A stretch of 51,504 nt of DNA from the NCBI RefSeq assembly GCF_052216985.1, contig NZ_JBQOUY010000017.1, forward strand, positions 1 through 51,504. Direction: 5' to 3'. The translations under genes were made by a program, and so were the position numbers. The stretch comes from Acidaminococcus fermentans_A. GTDB taxonomy: Bacteria; Bacillota; Negativicutes; Acidaminococcales; Acidaminococcaceae. The stretch's first letter is position 1. Each line of letters starts with the position of its first letter. Below, piece by piece: positions 1-7,743 of the stretch. Under the pieces are notes generated by a model. It was not told the origin of the DNA, searched no databases, and saw only the letters and a program-made list of their open reading frames with translations.

Positions 1-87
1 GACAGCAACGGAGACAACCGACGTCAATCGACAGACACCCCCACCACCGGGCAAGCACGGTCCCCCGCTCCCAAGGGGGCGGACTGA
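1..87 (+). CDS. Possible C-terminal end of a gene cut by the window start
   Basis: Frame 1 is open from the window edge to a TGA at 85-87, giving a 28-residue hydrophilic tail rich in Asp, Thr, Pro and Arg. A strong hairpin-plus-T terminator follows 10 nt later, which is why this frame is preferred. The other two plus frames are also open here, so the assignment is weak. Such low-complexity tails are common on penicillin-binding and other envelope proteins, but the function cannot be told. Confidence 0.35.
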   Translation, partial: DSNGDNRRQSTDTPTTGQARSPAPKGAD

Positions 88-96
88 AAGACAAAG

Positions 97-140
97 AAAG
101 AGGCATCGAAAAATGATGGATCATTTTCGATGCCTCTTTT
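97..140 (+). terminator. Rho-independent terminator
   Basis: A long inverted repeat (AGAGGCATCGAAAA at its 5' side, TTTTCGATGCCTCT at its 3' side) is followed by a short T run. It would end transcription of the gene entering from the left. The purine run on the other side could give weaker activity on the minus strand. Confidence 0.75.
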
Positions 141-164
141 AGTCCATAATGACAGGACACAGAT

Positions 165-219
165 AAAAGGGCTTTCAAGAGGTCTCATCGACCATTAACG
201 TGCAACAGCCCCTTTTTTT
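165..219. repeat. Degenerate copy of the heptamer/TGTTGC-hairpin element, terminator-like
   Basis: AAAAGGGCT at 165-173 can pair with AGCCCC and the following T run at 207-219. Between them lie a GTCTCAT unit (182-188) and a half stem TGCAACAGCCCC. The parts match those of the better preserved intergenic elements elsewhere in the window. It lies just past the stop codon of the minus-strand membrane protein gene and probably terminates it. Confidence 0.5.
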
Positions 220-1219
220 ATTCCTTCTTCTCCTTCACGATCCCCGGCACCGTATCCACATGGGGGATAGGATGGCCGGCGGCTGATAGGGCCTGGGGGG
301 TTCCTTCCGGTCCGGCCGCGGGATGGGGACCGTGGTAGGACAGGTTGTTTTCCACGATGCCATCCGGATTGGTGGCCACATGGGGCTGCACATAGGTGGT
401 GCCCCCGTCGGGGGTGGAACGGAAATAGCCGTTCACATGGTGGCCGTCCGCCGGCATATGGACTTCGCCGGTGCCGTGGAAGCCGTCAGTGGTCTGGATC
501 CCGTGGGCGCCATGGAATCCGTCCGTGCCGTGGAAACCATCCCCACCCATGTGTCCGGTGTGGCCGGCATCGGTGAAGGCGGCCCCGTCAAAGGCGCCCA
601 GGATCTTCAGGAAGGGCAGCAGGAAGGAAAGCACCACCAGGGGCAGGCCGAACAGCACCGTCAGGGCATTGCGGCTTTCATAGCCTTTCCGGTAGGAGAA
701 CCGGAGGAGCAGGTGGACCAGGAGCACCGGGAGACCGGCGGCCAGGAGCAGGGCCGGGTAGGCCAGGAAATGCCGGAGCTGCCAGGGCATGGCAAACAGG
801 TGGTTCAGGGTCACCAGTTTGTAGCAGGCTTCCACCAGCTCCCAGCCCAGCCGCATCCGGTCGGTGAACAGATGGTAATACAGCAGATAGACCAGGAAGC
901 CGCTGGCCAGCAGCTGGGCGTTCTGGATCACGTACCGGATCCGGAGGATGAAGAACACGATGCCGATGATGAGGAAAATCAGGGCCGCCGGAGGAAAGAA
1001 CCGGGACAGGAACAGGATGGCCCCGGTAAAGACCAGCATGGTCCAGAGCATGGGGGCGGTTTCCACCAGAAGGAACAGCACCCAGCCTGCAATGGCGGCG
1101 GTATAGTGGCCCCGGCCCGCCCAGCCCAGGGTGTAATACCCCAGTCCCCACAGGGCCAGCAGGCTTCCCCAGTGCCAGGGGTTCCGCACCTGGGCCCGTA
1201 TCCATTCCTCCCGTGTCAT
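218..1219 (-). CDS. Integral membrane protein with His/Gly-rich C-terminal tail
   Basis: The chosen start is the ATG at 1219, which has an AGGGAG ribosome site 8 nt upstream. An upstream in-frame start would run through an intergenic repeat and is not credible. The product has 333 residues. Residues 15-205 form about six or seven hydrophobic membrane segments. The last ~125 residues are soluble, rich in Gly and His, and carry repeats of the form DGFHG (three copies) followed by HH, YHGPH and GHPIPH groups, about 14 His in all. I do not recognise a family. The tail suggests binding of a soft metal such as Ni, Zn or Cu, but that is inference. It stands alone on the minus strand, divergent from the polyamine locus. 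Confidence 0.75.
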   Translation of the reverse strand: MTREEWIRAQVRNPWHWGSLLALWGLGYYTLGWAGRGHYTAAIAGWVLFLLVETAPMLWTMLVFTGAILFLSRFFPPAALIFLIIGIVFFILRIRYVIQNAQLLASGFLVYLLYYHLFTDRMRLGWELVEACYKLVTLNHLFAMPWQLRHFLAYPALLLAAGLPVLLVHLLLRFSYRKGYESRNALTVLFGLPLVVLSFLLPFLKILGAFDGAAFTDAGHTGHMGGDGFHGTDGFHGAHGIQTTDGFHGTGEVHMPADGHHVNGYFRSTPDGGTTYVQPHVATNPDGIVENNLSYHGPHPAAGPEGTPQALSAAGHPIPHVDTVPGIVKEKKE

Positions 1220-1276
1220 CCAACCAGCTCCCTTCAAAAAGTCTGTCCCCATGGTAGCACGGGGGAGGGAGAGAAG

Positions 1277-1370
1277 GCAAGAGGTTGTGCTGCCAGGGGG
1301 CAACCGGTCGCGGGTCGCGAGGCCCGCGACCCGTGACCCGTAGCCCGCGACTCTTGTTATGCCTCTTTTC
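1277..1370. repeat. Intergenic heptamer element, GTCGCGG subtype
   Basis: On the plus strand GTCGCGG (1307-1313) and GTCGCGA (1314-1320) are followed by GGCC. Read on the minus strand, 1351 down to 1321 is GTCGCGG, GCTACGG, GTCACGG, GTCGCGG, GCC: four heptamers plus GCC. The arms abut with no spacer. Flanks carry AAGAGGTTG and GCCTCTTTT, remnants of the hairpin ends seen in other copies. The element lies between divergent genes, so here it is not simply a terminator. Confidence 0.75.
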
Positions 1371-1373
1371 AAA

Positions 1374-1402
1374 TTGACAACGGGGTGGGGGTATGTTAAA
1401 AT
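1374..1402 (+). promoter_or_regulatory. Strong sigma-70-type promoter of the polyamine leader
   Basis: A perfect TTGACA (1374-1379) is separated by 17 nt from TAAAAT (1397-1402). Transcription should start near 1409, giving a leader of about 370 nt before the decarboxylase start codon. Confidence 0.8.
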
Positions 1403-1408
1403 TTTTAC

Positions 1409-1740
1409 GATTTGAGAATTCGGTCACGTATTTTCAAAATATTCTTCGGACCACTGGACAGAAGTCATGTCTTTCAGGACGGCTGTCCGGTCAAGGCCAT
1501 ACGGACAGCCGGGTCCACTGCCGAACTGGCGGCAACTGGTTTGCAGCCTTATTGATTGAACCGGTGGGTTCAACTTTTATAAGTTGGTTACTTCATAACC
1601 GCAATGCGTCTGTGCGCAGACTTGTGAAACGGTCAATAAGAGTCGTTCGTAACGGGGAGATTCCCTGAAAAGAAGCAAACCGCCATACCGGATGAGACCT
1701 TATTACGCAAGCTGCAAAAGGGCAGCTTGCGTTTTTTTTG
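1409..1740 (+). promoter_or_regulatory. Structured leader RNA with intrinsic terminator: candidate riboswitch or attenuator
   Basis: Visible pairings are GGACC 1448-1452 with GGTCC 1512-1516 enclosing a 9-bp hairpin (1481-1489/1502-1510); TGCCG/CGGCA at 1519-1534; and CTTATTGA 1548-1555 with TCAATAAG 1633-1640 enclosing three hairpins (1556-1573, 1586-1600, 1608-1621). AATAAG 1635-1640 can instead pair with CTTATT 1699-1704, directly before the terminator. The terminator stem is 1705-1715/1722-1732 with a T run at 1733-1739. No T-box, lysine, SAM, TPP, FMN or cobalamin signature was recognised. A 91-codon frame across the leader has no homology-like character. It could alternatively be a free-standing ncRNA. 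Confidence 0.6.
1705..1739 (+). terminator. Intrinsic terminator within the decarboxylase leader
   Basis: An 11-bp stem (ACGCAAGCTGC / GCAGCTTGCGT) with a 6-nt loop is followed by seven T. It lies 43 nt upstream of the start codon, between promoter and gene, which is the placement of an attenuator. Confidence 0.85.
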
Positions 1741-1781
1741 CAGGAAGCAGAGACAGCAGCCATACTGGGGAGGGAAAGAGC

Positions 1782-3239
1782 TTGGAAAAGCAATATCGGT
1801 TGAAGCAAGATCGGGCGCCTATCTATGAAGCATTGGAACGGTTCCGGAAGATGCGGGTGGTGCCCTTTGACGTGCCTGGCCACAAACGAGGCCGGGGAAA
1901 TCCGGAACTGACGGAGTTCCTGGGAGAAAAGTGCGTGGGGGTGGATGTGAACAGCATGAAGCCCCTGGACAACCTGTGCCATCCGGTGTCGGTGATCCGG
2001 GAGGCGGAACAGCTGGCCGCTGACGCCTTTGGAGCCAGCCAGGCCTTCCTGATGGTGGGGGGGACCACCAGCGCTGTCCAGTCCATGATCTTGTCTGCCT
2101 GCAAGCGGGGGGACAAGATCATCCTGCCCCGGAATGTCCACAAAAGCATGATCAATGCCCTGGTGCTCTGCGGAGCCATCCCGGTGTACGTGAACCCGGA
2201 TGTGGATAAGCGTCTGGGGATCAGCCTGGGGATGAAACGGGAGCAGGTGGCCAAGGCCATCCGGGAAAATCCCGACGCGGTGGCCGTGGTGGTGAACAAC
2301 CCCACCTATTACGGGGTGTGCAGCGATCTCCGGGCCATTGTGAAAATGGCCCATGATGCAGGGATGCTGTGCCTGGCGGATGAAGCCCACGGTACCCACT
2401 TCTACTTCGGCAGCGGCCTGCCCGTATCCGCCATGGCCGCCGGCGCCGATATGGCCGCCATCTCCATGCACAAAAGCGGGGGCAGCCTGACCCAGTCCAG
2501 CTTCCTGCTCACCGGGCCCAAGGTCCACGCCGGCTATGTGCGGCAAATCATCAACCTGACCCAGACCACTTCCGGCAGCTACCTACTCATGTCCAGCCTG
2601 GATATCAGTCGCCGGCGTCTGGCTCTCCACGGACGGGAAATCTTCCACAAAGTGGTGGACATGGCGGAATACGCCCGGCAGGAAATCAATAACATCGGCG
2701 GCTACTACGCCTTCGGCCGGGAACTGATGAACGGGGATTCCGTCTTTGACTTCGACAACACCAAACTGAGCATCCACACCCTGGATATCGGCTTGGCCGG
2801 CATCGAAGTGTACGACATCCTCCGGGACGATTATGACATCCAGATTGAATTCGGGGATATCGGCAACATCCTGGCCTACCTGTCCATGGGGGACCGGATC
2901 CAGGATTTGGAACGGCTGGTCAGCGCCCTGGCGGAAATCCGCCGCCGGTACCAGAAGGATCCCACCGGCATGCTCACCCAGGAATATGTGGAACCGGTGG
3001 TGGTCACCAGTCCCCAGGAAGCCTTCTATGCGGATAAGATCAGTCTGCCCCTGGAACAGTGCGAAGGCCGGGTGTGCAGCGAATTCGTCATGTGCTATCC
3101 GCCGGGGATCCCGCTGCTGGCACCGGGCGAAAAAATCACCAAAACCGTACTGGAACATATCCGGTACGCCAAAGAAAAGGGCTGCAGCATGACCGGTTCG
3201 GAAGATCCGGAACTGAAGCACCTGAATGTACTGGCATAA
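1782..3239 (+). CDS. speA: Orn/Lys/Arg decarboxylase, probably arginine decarboxylase
   Basis: PLP-dependent fold-type I decarboxylase of the short Bacillus SpeA kind, without the N-terminal wing domain. It would convert arginine to agmatine (or lysine to cadaverine) in the cytoplasm. The start is the TTG at 1782, with GGGGAGGG 6-7 nt upstream; a longer frame from 1692 would run through the terminator. The 485-residue product matches the ~490 of the family. The PLP lysine is Lys231 in SMHKSGGSLTQSS, and Asp200 lies in DEAHGTH. An agmatinase-like gene downstream favours arginine as substrate. It is the first gene behind the structured leader; the next gene begins 16 nt after its stop. Confidence 0.88.
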   Translation: MEKQYRLKQDRAPIYEALERFRKMRVVPFDVPGHKRGRGNPELTEFLGEKCVGVDVNSMKPLDNLCHPVSVIREAEQLAADAFGASQAFLMVGGTTSAVQSMILSACKRGDKIILPRNVHKSMINALVLCGAIPVYVNPDVDKRLGISLGMKREQVAKAIRENPDAVAVVVNNPTYYGVCSDLRAIVKMAHDAGMLCLADEAHGTHFYFGSGLPVSAMAAGADMAAISMHKSGGSLTQSSFLLTGPKVHAGYVRQIINLTQTTSGSYLLMSSLDISRRRLALHGREIFHKVVDMAEYARQEINNIGGYYAFGRELMNGDSVFDFDNTKLSIHTLDIGLAGIEVYDILRDDYDIQIEFGDIGNILAYLSMGDRIQDLERLVSALAEIRRRYQKDPTGMLTQEYVEPVVVTSPQEAFYADKISLPLEQCEGRVCSEFVMCYPPGIPLLAPGEKITKTVLEHIRYAKEKGCSMTGSEDPELKHLNVLA

Positions 3240-3255
3240 GAGGGGGATACAACCA

Positions 3256-4137
3256 ATGGAAATGTGGTTCAGCGAATTCCATACACCGGATGTGAAACAC
3301 AGCCTCCGGGTGAACCGTCACCTGTTCTCCAAACAGAGTGACTTCCAGCGAATCGATATTTTCGAAACGCCGGAATTCGGCCGGGTCCTGACCCTGGACG
3401 GCAATGTGATGCTGACGGAACGGGACGAATTCATTTACGACGAAATGATGACTCATGTCCCCATGGCGGTCCACAAGGGCATCAAGGACATCCTGGTGAT
3501 CGGCGCCGGGGACGGGGGCGTGGTCCGGGAACTGACCCGGTACGACCGGGTGGAGAAGATCGACCTGGTGGAAATGGACCCCATGGTGGTGGAAGCCTGT
3601 CGGAACTATCTGCCTGGGAACGCCTGCCGGATGGACGACCGGCGGGTGCACATCTATTTTGAAAACGCCCTGAAATTCATCCGCCACCGGGAAAATTCCT
3701 ACGACCTGATCATTGTGGATTCCGTGGATCCTTTCGGTCCTTCCGAAGGGTTCTTTACCCGGGAATTCTACGGCAGCTGCTACAACGCCCTCCGGGAAGA
3801 CGGGATCATGGTGAACCAGCAGGGGAGCCCCTTCTACAAGGAAGACGCCATCGCCATGCAGCGGAGCCACCAGCGGATCGTCAGCACCTTCCCCATCAGC
3901 AAGGTGTACCAGGCCCATATCCCCACCTATGCGGCGGGCTACTGGACCTTTGGCTTCGCCAGCAAGAAGTACCATCCCATCAATGACCTGGATGCTCCGG
4001 CCTGGGAAGCTCTGAACATGCACACCCGGTACTACACCACCCGGCTCCATGTGGGAGCCTTCTGGCTGCCGGCCTTCCTGGAGGAGATGCTGAAGGAAGT
4101 GGAAACGGAAGAAGGATGCCAAAATGCTGAAAAATAA
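3256..4137 (+). CDS. speE: Spermidine synthase-like aminopropyltransferase
   Basis: Transfers aminopropyl from decarboxylated SAM to putrescine in characterised members. The ATG at 3256 follows an AGAGGGGGA site; the product has 293 residues. The N-terminal beta domain (1-~55) is followed by a Rossmann methyltransferase-type fold with GAGDGG (83-88), the acidic VEMDP after strand 2, and DSVDPFGPSEG with Asp155 and Asp158 at the active site. The family usually reads DSTDPIGP, so the core is intact. No SAM decarboxylase gene (speD) is in the window, so the dcSAM supply is unknown. The frame overlaps the next gene by 14 nt, suggesting coupling. Confidence 0.9.
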   Translation: MEMWFSEFHTPDVKHSLRVNRHLFSKQSDFQRIDIFETPEFGRVLTLDGNVMLTERDEFIYDEMMTHVPMAVHKGIKDILVIGAGDGGVVRELTRYDRVEKIDLVEMDPMVVEACRNYLPGNACRMDDRRVHIYFENALKFIRHRENSYDLIIVDSVDPFGPSEGFFTREFYGSCYNALREDGIMVNQQGSPFYKEDAIAMQRSHQRIVSTFPISKVYQAHIPTYAAGYWTFGFASKKYHPINDLDAPAWEALNMHTRYYTTRLHVGAFWLPAFLEEMLKEVETEEGCQNAEK

Positions 4138-4978
4138 TGTGGAAACCTTCCTGGCCTGCGATGCTCCCTATGAGGACGCCAAGATCGTCCTGTTCGGGGC
4201 TCCCTTTGATTCCACCACCAGCTTCCGGCCCGGGACCCGGTTCGGGTCTTCCGCCATCCGCCACGAAAGCTTCGGGCTGGAAACCTACAGCCCCTACCAG
4301 GACAAGGATCTGGAAGATTATGCCGTTTTTGACAGCGGGGATCTGGAACTGTGCTTCGGCAGTTCGGAAATGGCCCTCCAGGACATCGAGGAACGGACAG
4401 CCACTATCCTCCAGGATGGGAAACTGCCTTTCATGGTGGGGGGCGAGCACCTGGTGACCCTGGGGGCCTTCCGGGCGGTGCTGAAAAAGTACCCGGATGT
4501 CCAGATCATCCACTTCGATGCCCACACGGACCTGCGGGACGATTACCTGGGGGCCAAACTGAGCCATGCCTGTGTGATCCGCCGGTGCCATGACCTGATC
4601 GGGGACGGAAAGGTCCATCAGTTCTGCATCCGCAGCGGGGAACGGGCGGAATGGCAGTTCGCCCGCCAGCACACGGACCTGCACCCCTTCAGCTTCGGAG
4701 GGCTGGAACAGCTGGTCCGGGATCTGGAAAAGAGCCGGGTGCCGGTGTACTTCACCATCGATCTGGACTGCCTGGATCCTTCGGTGTTCCCGGGGACCGG
4801 GACCCCGGAAGCCGGGGGCGTCACCTTCATGGCGCTGCTGAACGCAATGCGGCTGGTGGCCAGGACCCATGTGGTGGCCGCCGACGTGAACGAACTGGCA
4901 CCCATGCTGGATGCCAGCGGTGCCTCCACCGCCGTGGCCTGCAAAGTGGTCCGGGAACTGCTGCTGGCGCTGTTGTGA
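4124..4978 (+). CDS. speB: Agmatinase / ureohydrolase family protein
   Basis: Binuclear Mn enzyme that would hydrolyse agmatine to putrescine and urea. It has 284 residues, typical of agmatinases. All metal ligands are visible: His109 in GGEH, Asp132, His134 and Asp136 in FDAHTD, and Asp213 and Asp215 in TIDLDCLDP. The ATG lies inside the end of the upstream gene with AAGAAGG upstream. Formimidoglutamase or another guanidine hydrolase is possible by fold, but the neighbouring decarboxylase and aminopropyltransferase favour agmatinase. A heptamer element follows the stop codon. Confidence 0.9.
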   Translation: MLKNNVETFLACDAPYEDAKIVLFGAPFDSTTSFRPGTRFGSSAIRHESFGLETYSPYQDKDLEDYAVFDSGDLELCFGSSEMALQDIEERTATILQDGKLPFMVGGEHLVTLGAFRAVLKKYPDVQIIHFDAHTDLRDDYLGAKLSHACVIRRCHDLIGDGKVHQFCIRSGERAEWQFARQHTDLHPFSFGGLEQLVRDLEKSRVPVYFTIDLDCLDPSVFPGTGTPEAGGVTFMALLNAMRLVARTHVVAADVNELAPMLDASGASTAVACKVVRELLLALL

Positions 4979-5245
4979 GGCTGCCCGGAGGGCAACCTCG
5001 GTCTCGAGTCTCGAGTCGCGGGTCTCGGGCCGAAGGATAAATTTGCAGGCAAATTTTTTGAACAGACAGAACCTGGTTCTCCTGCAATGACAATATCCGT
5101 TTCTTTTTACCATACGGTGCTGATTCTGCACCATCAAAAGAACTCGGCCGCAAGGACGGGTTCTGACCATTGGCTCGAGACTCGAGACTCGAGACCCGAG
5201 ACCTGGATCCGTTGAAAATCAGGTGCGCCGGTTTTCAACGGATCC
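4977..5245. repeat. Intergenic heptamer element, GTCTCGA subtype
   Basis: Left end: hairpin GAGGCTGCC/GGGCAACCTC (4977-4999), then GTCTCGA, GTCTCGA, GTCGCGG, GTCTCGG, GCC (5001-5031). A 140-nt spacer follows, with small hairpins at about 5039-5059 and 5117-5134. The right arm (5172-5202), read on the minus strand, is GTCTCGG, three GTCTCGA units, then GCC. Right end: a perfect 14-bp stem 5205-5218/5232-5245 without a T run, next to the ribosome site of the dehydrogenase gene. No convincing promoter was found in the spacer. Confidence 0.8.
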
Positions 5246-5268
5246 CCTAATCCAAGGAGGAAAATACT

Positions 5269-6528
5269 ATGAGCAGAGTCCTTGTTATCGGCTGCGGCGG
5301 GGTTGCTTCCGTGGCCATCCAGAAATGCTGTCAGGTCAGCGATGTGTTCACCGAATTGTGCATTGCCAGCCGGACCAAATCCAAATGCGATGCCCTGGCG
5401 GAAAAACTGAAAGGGAAGACTGCCACCAAAGTCACCACCGCCCAGGTGGATGCGGACCAGGTGGACCAGGTGATCGCCCTCATCAAAAGCTACAAACCGG
5501 ATCTGGTGATGAACATCGCCCTGCCCTACCAGGATCTGACCATCATGGATGCCTGCCTGGCCTGCGGGGTGAACTACATGGATACCGCCAACTACGAACC
5601 GGAAGACACCGATGATCCCAAATGGCGGGCCATCTACGAAAAACGCTGCAAAGAAGAAGGGTTCTCTGCCTACTTCGATTACAGCTGGCAGTGGGCCTAC
5701 AAGGAAAAATTCGAAAAGGCCGGCCTCACCGCCCTGCTGGGCTGCGGGTTCGATCCCGGGGTGACCCAGGCTTACTGCGCCTATGCCCAGAAGCATGAAT
5801 TCGATACCATCGATACCATCGACATCCTGGACTGCAACGGCGGGGACCATGGGTATGCCTTTGCCACCAACTTCAACCCGGAAGTGAACCTGCGGGAAGT
5901 GTCCGCCCCTGGCAGCTACTGGGAAAACGGCCACTGGGTGGAAATCCCGGCCATGAGCATCAAACGGGAATATGATTTCGACCAGGTGGGCGAAAAGGAT
6001 ATGTACCTGCTCCACCACGAAGAAATCGAAAGCCTGGCCAAGAACATCCCCGGGGTGAAACGGATCCGGTTCTTCATGACCTTTGGCCAGAGCTACCTGG
6101 ACCATATGCGCTGTCTGGAGGATGTGGGCATGCTGTCCACCACCCCCATCAACTTTGAAGGCCACGAAATCGTTCCCATCAAATTCCTCAAGGCCCTGCT
6201 GCCGGATCCTGCCAGCCTGGGTCCCCGGACCAAGGGTAAGACCAACATCGGCTGCATCTTCACCGGGAAGAAGGACGGGAAGGACAAGACTTATTACATC
6301 TACAACGTGTGCGACCACCAGGCCTGCTACCGGGAAGTGGGCAGCCAGGCTATCAGCTACACCACCGGCGTGCCGGCCATGTGCGGTGCCCTGATGCTGC
6401 TCACCGGCAAATGGACCACCCCCGGCGTCCATACGGTGGAAGAATTCGATCCGGATCCTTTCCTGGATGCCCTGGACAAGCACGGCCTGCCCCGGAGCGA
6501 ATCCCATGATCCGGCGCTGGTGAAATAA
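5269..6528 (+). CDS. Carboxynorspermidine / carboxyspermidine dehydrogenase
   Basis: Saccharopine-dehydrogenase-like reductase that condenses putrescine or diaminopropane with aspartate semialdehyde using NADPH. The product has 419 residues, usual for the family. The N-terminal Rossmann motif GCGGVAS is at 8-14; the central region contains GCGFDPGVTQAY, typical of this branch. An ideal AAGGAGG lies 9 nt before the ATG. The stop codon overlaps the start of the cognate decarboxylase. With that decarboxylase it forms the SAM-independent route to spermidine or norspermidine. Confidence 0.92.
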   Translation: MSRVLVIGCGGVASVAIQKCCQVSDVFTELCIASRTKSKCDALAEKLKGKTATKVTTAQVDADQVDQVIALIKSYKPDLVMNIALPYQDLTIMDACLACGVNYMDTANYEPEDTDDPKWRAIYEKRCKEEGFSAYFDYSWQWAYKEKFEKAGLTALLGCGFDPGVTQAYCAYAQKHEFDTIDTIDILDCNGGDHGYAFATNFNPEVNLREVSAPGSYWENGHWVEIPAMSIKREYDFDQVGEKDMYLLHHEEIESLAKNIPGVKRIRFFMTFGQSYLDHMRCLEDVGMLSTTPINFEGHEIVPIKFLKALLPDPASLGPRTKGKTNIGCIFTGKKDGKDKTYYIYNVCDHQACYREVGSQAISYTTGVPAMCGALMLLTGKWTTPGVHTVEEFDPDPFLDALDKHGLPRSESHDPALVK

Positions 6529-7742
6529 TGGACTGGAACAAGGTGCGGGAGGATCGTCCCGCCTTTGCCGGTCTGCAGGGAAAAACACCGGAGGCCGCTT
6601 TCGACCGACTGGCCACCCCCTGCTACATCCTGGACAAGGCGGCCCTCCGCCGGAACGGGGAGATCCTGAAAGGGGTCCAGGACCGGACGGGCTGCCGGAT
6701 CCTCCTGGCCCAGAAGGCTTTTTCCAACTACGACCTGTACCCGGTGCTGGAACCGTACCTGGCGGGCACAGAAGCCAGCGGCCTCTATGAGGCGAAGCTG
6801 GGGCGGGAAGCCATGCCCGGGAAGGAAGTCCATGTGTTCTGCGGAGCCTACCGGGCCGACCAGATGGAAGAAGTGTGCCAGGTGGCGGACCACATTGTGT
6901 TCAACTCTCCCCGGCAGCTGAAGACCTATGGCCCCATGGCCCAAAAGGCCGGGAAAAGCGTGGGGCTCCGGATCAATCCGGAATGTTCCACCCAGGAAGG
7001 CCACGCCATCTACGATCCCTGTGCCCCCGGCAGCCGGATGGGGACCACCCGGGCCCAGTGGGATGCCTGGATGACCCCGGACCTGGTAGAGCTCCTGGAC
7101 GGGATCCATTTCCACACCCTGTGTGAACAGGATGCAGATGATCTGAAAAAGACCCTGGACGCGGTGGGAGAAAAGTTCGGGGATGTGATGCCCAAAATGA
7201 AATGGGTGAATATGGGGGGCGGCCACCACATCACCCGGCCGGGCTACCATATCCCCCTGTTGGAAGAATGCATCCGCCGGGTCCAGGAAGCCTGGGACGT
7301 GACCGTGTACCTGGAACCGGGAGAAGCCTGTGCCCTGAACGCCGGGTACCTGGGCACCCGGGTGCTGGATACGGTGGAAAACGGGGATGTGAAGATCGCC
7401 ATCCTGGACACCAGTGCCGCCTGCCATATGCCGGATGTGCTGGAAATGCCCTACCGGCCGCCTCTGTACGGAGCCGGGGAACCGGGAGAACGGGCGGTGA
7501 CCTGGCGCCTGGGCAGCGGCACCTGTCTGTCCGGGGATGTGGCCGGAGACTACAGCTTTGACGGGGACCTGGAAGTGGGGGACCTGCTGCTCTTTGGGGA
7601 TATGGCCATCTACACCACCTGCAAGAACAACACCTTCAACGGCATGCCTCTGCCGGACATCGACGTGCTGGAAGAGGACGGTTCGGTAAAGGTGCTGAAA
7701 AAGTTCGGATACGAAGATTTCAAGATGAGACTGGGACGGTAA
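6528..7742 (+). CDS. nspC: Carboxynorspermidine decarboxylase
   Basis: Fold-type III PLP decarboxylase (alanine racemase/DapA-like barrel) that removes CO2 from carboxynorspermidine or carboxyspermidine. The PLP lysine is Lys63 in LLAQKAFSNYDL; other expected elements are HFHTLCE (194-200), GGGHH (230-234) for phosphate binding, EPGEA (263-267) and a C-terminal beta domain containing GDLLLFGDMAIY. The product has 404 residues. Its ATG overlaps the preceding TAA (TAATG), so the two genes are translationally coupled. A heptamer element follows its stop codon. Confidence 0.93.
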   Translation: MDWNKVREDRPAFAGLQGKTPEAAFDRLATPCYILDKAALRRNGEILKGVQDRTGCRILLAQKAFSNYDLYPVLEPYLAGTEASGLYEAKLGREAMPGKEVHVFCGAYRADQMEEVCQVADHIVFNSPRQLKTYGPMAQKAGKSVGLRINPECSTQEGHAIYDPCAPGSRMGTTRAQWDAWMTPDLVELLDGIHFHTLCEQDADDLKKTLDAVGEKFGDVMPKMKWVNMGGGHHITRPGYHIPLLEECIRRVQEAWDVTVYLEPGEACALNAGYLGTRVLDTVENGDVKIAILDTSAACHMPDVLEMPYRPPLYGAGEPGERAVTWRLGSGTCLSGDVAGDYSFDGDLEVGDLLLFGDMAIYTTCKNNTFNGMPLPDIDVLEEDGSVKVLKKFGYEDFKMRLGR

Positions 7743-7743
7743 A

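Noticed and set aside
323..1336. Long plus-strand frame opposite the His-rich membrane protein
   Set aside because: Shadow of the minus-strand gene; His/Gly/Gln-rich translation results from high GC, and the minus frame has membrane segments and a ribosome site.
1393..1668. 91-codon plus-strand frame in the decarboxylase leader
   Set aside because: Starts before the likely transcript start, has no ribosome site, and overlaps well-paired RNA structure; amino-acid content looks like non-coding sequence.
1409..1740. T-box, lysine, SAM or cobalamin riboswitch for the decarboxylase leader
   Set aside because: None of their conserved sequence blocks could be found; left as an unassigned structured leader.
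1692..1781. N-terminal extension of the decarboxylase
   Set aside because: It would encode protein through the intrinsic terminator; the TTG at 1782 has a proper ribosome site and gives the family length.
5001..5202. Short regularly spaced repeats considered as a CRISPR array
   Set aside because: Units are 7 nt and directly tandem, in inverted arms, with no 25-35 nt repeats, no unique spacers of equal length and no cas genes.
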